The notes under the pieces were generated by a model. That model was given only the letters and a program-made list of their open reading frames with translations, was not told where the DNA came from and ran no database searches. A stretch of 34,222 nucleotides of DNA, from assembly GCF_000981895.1 (NCBI RefSeq), contig NZ_LATD01000051.1:1-34222 (forward strand), given 5' to 3'. The position numbers were made by a program, and so were the translations under genes. Shown in pieces: positions 34,209 to 34,222 of the stretch. Numbering within the stretch: the stretch's first letter is position 1; each line of letters starts with the position of its first letter. This DNA is from Streptomyces odonnellii (GTDB lineage Bacteria > Actinomycetota > Actinomycetes > Streptomycetales > Streptomycetaceae).

Positions 34209-34222
34209 GTCTCTTATACACA
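34209..34222. other. Tn5/Nextera mosaic-end adapter remnant
   Basis: The last 14 bases, GTCTCTTATACACA, match positions 3-16 of the 19-base Tn5 mosaic end (CTGTCTCTTATACACATCT) used in tagmentation libraries. They are AT-rich, unlike the flanking sequence. This is almost certainly leftover adapter at a contig end, not genome sequence. Confidence 0.93.

Overview
The window is a chromosomal core segment from a high-GC actinomycete, almost certainly Streptomyces or a close relative. The evidence is the very high GC at third codon positions, frequent GTG starts, AGGAG-type ribosome binding sites, and the gene content. From memory, the order E2/lpd, pepA, cobS, cobT, DUF3043, HesB/ErpA, a membrane-anchored protein, an adenosine kinase-like gene and ctaC-ctaD-ctaF also resembles the neighbourhood of Mycobacterium tuberculosis Rv2195-Rv2215. 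I see 27 protein genes, the first one incomplete. I see no rRNA, tRNA, CRISPR array, insertion sequence or prophage.

Layout. 1-2188 (minus): lpd followed by sucB, two subunits of a 2-oxoacid dehydrogenase complex. 2660-9677 (minus): pepA, cobS, an MprF/LysX-like lysyltransferase, cobT, and a CobU fused to a PhnP-like metallo-beta-lactamase domain; three cob genes cover late cobalamin assembly. 9771-9980: a small conserved-looking protein. 10190-14832 (minus): an HtrA-like lipoprotein protease, an ABC exporter, a methyltransferase and a DUF3043 membrane protein. 15127-18488 (plus): pspA-pspAA and a histidine kinase/response regulator pair. 18719-23152 (plus): an RND exporter and a secreted glycerophosphodiester phosphodiesterase. 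23297-25166: nadA and erpA, divergent, both tied to Fe-S chemistry. 25331-28057: a membrane-anchored unknown and an adenosine kinase-like gene, divergent. 28132-29517 (minus): a cysteine desulfurase-TusA fusion. 29742-32832 (plus): ctaC-ctaD-ctaF of the aa3 cytochrome c oxidase. 32945-34192 (plus): an L,D-transpeptidase lipoprotein.

Two themes stand out. Many genes serve envelope integrity: the PspA system, HtrA, MprF-like enzyme, RND and ABC exporters, L,D-transpeptidase and GDPD. Another group serves sulfur, Fe-S and respiratory metabolism: the desulfurase-TusA fusion, ErpA, NadA and Cta proteins. Several genes with no usable Shine-Dalgarno have a TANNNT hexamer 6-8 bases before the start codon, which predicts leaderless transcripts and settles some start sites.

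I found no wholly new multi-gene system. The most useful points for follow-up are the degenerate PhnP-like domain on CobU, the predicted leaderless genes, a CTG start coupled by a CTGA overlap, an AGCC/GTCC microsatellite that may have grown from a dispersed intergenic repeat, paired palindromes before nadA, and 14 bases of Tn5/Nextera mosaic end at the right edge, which is an assembly artefact.
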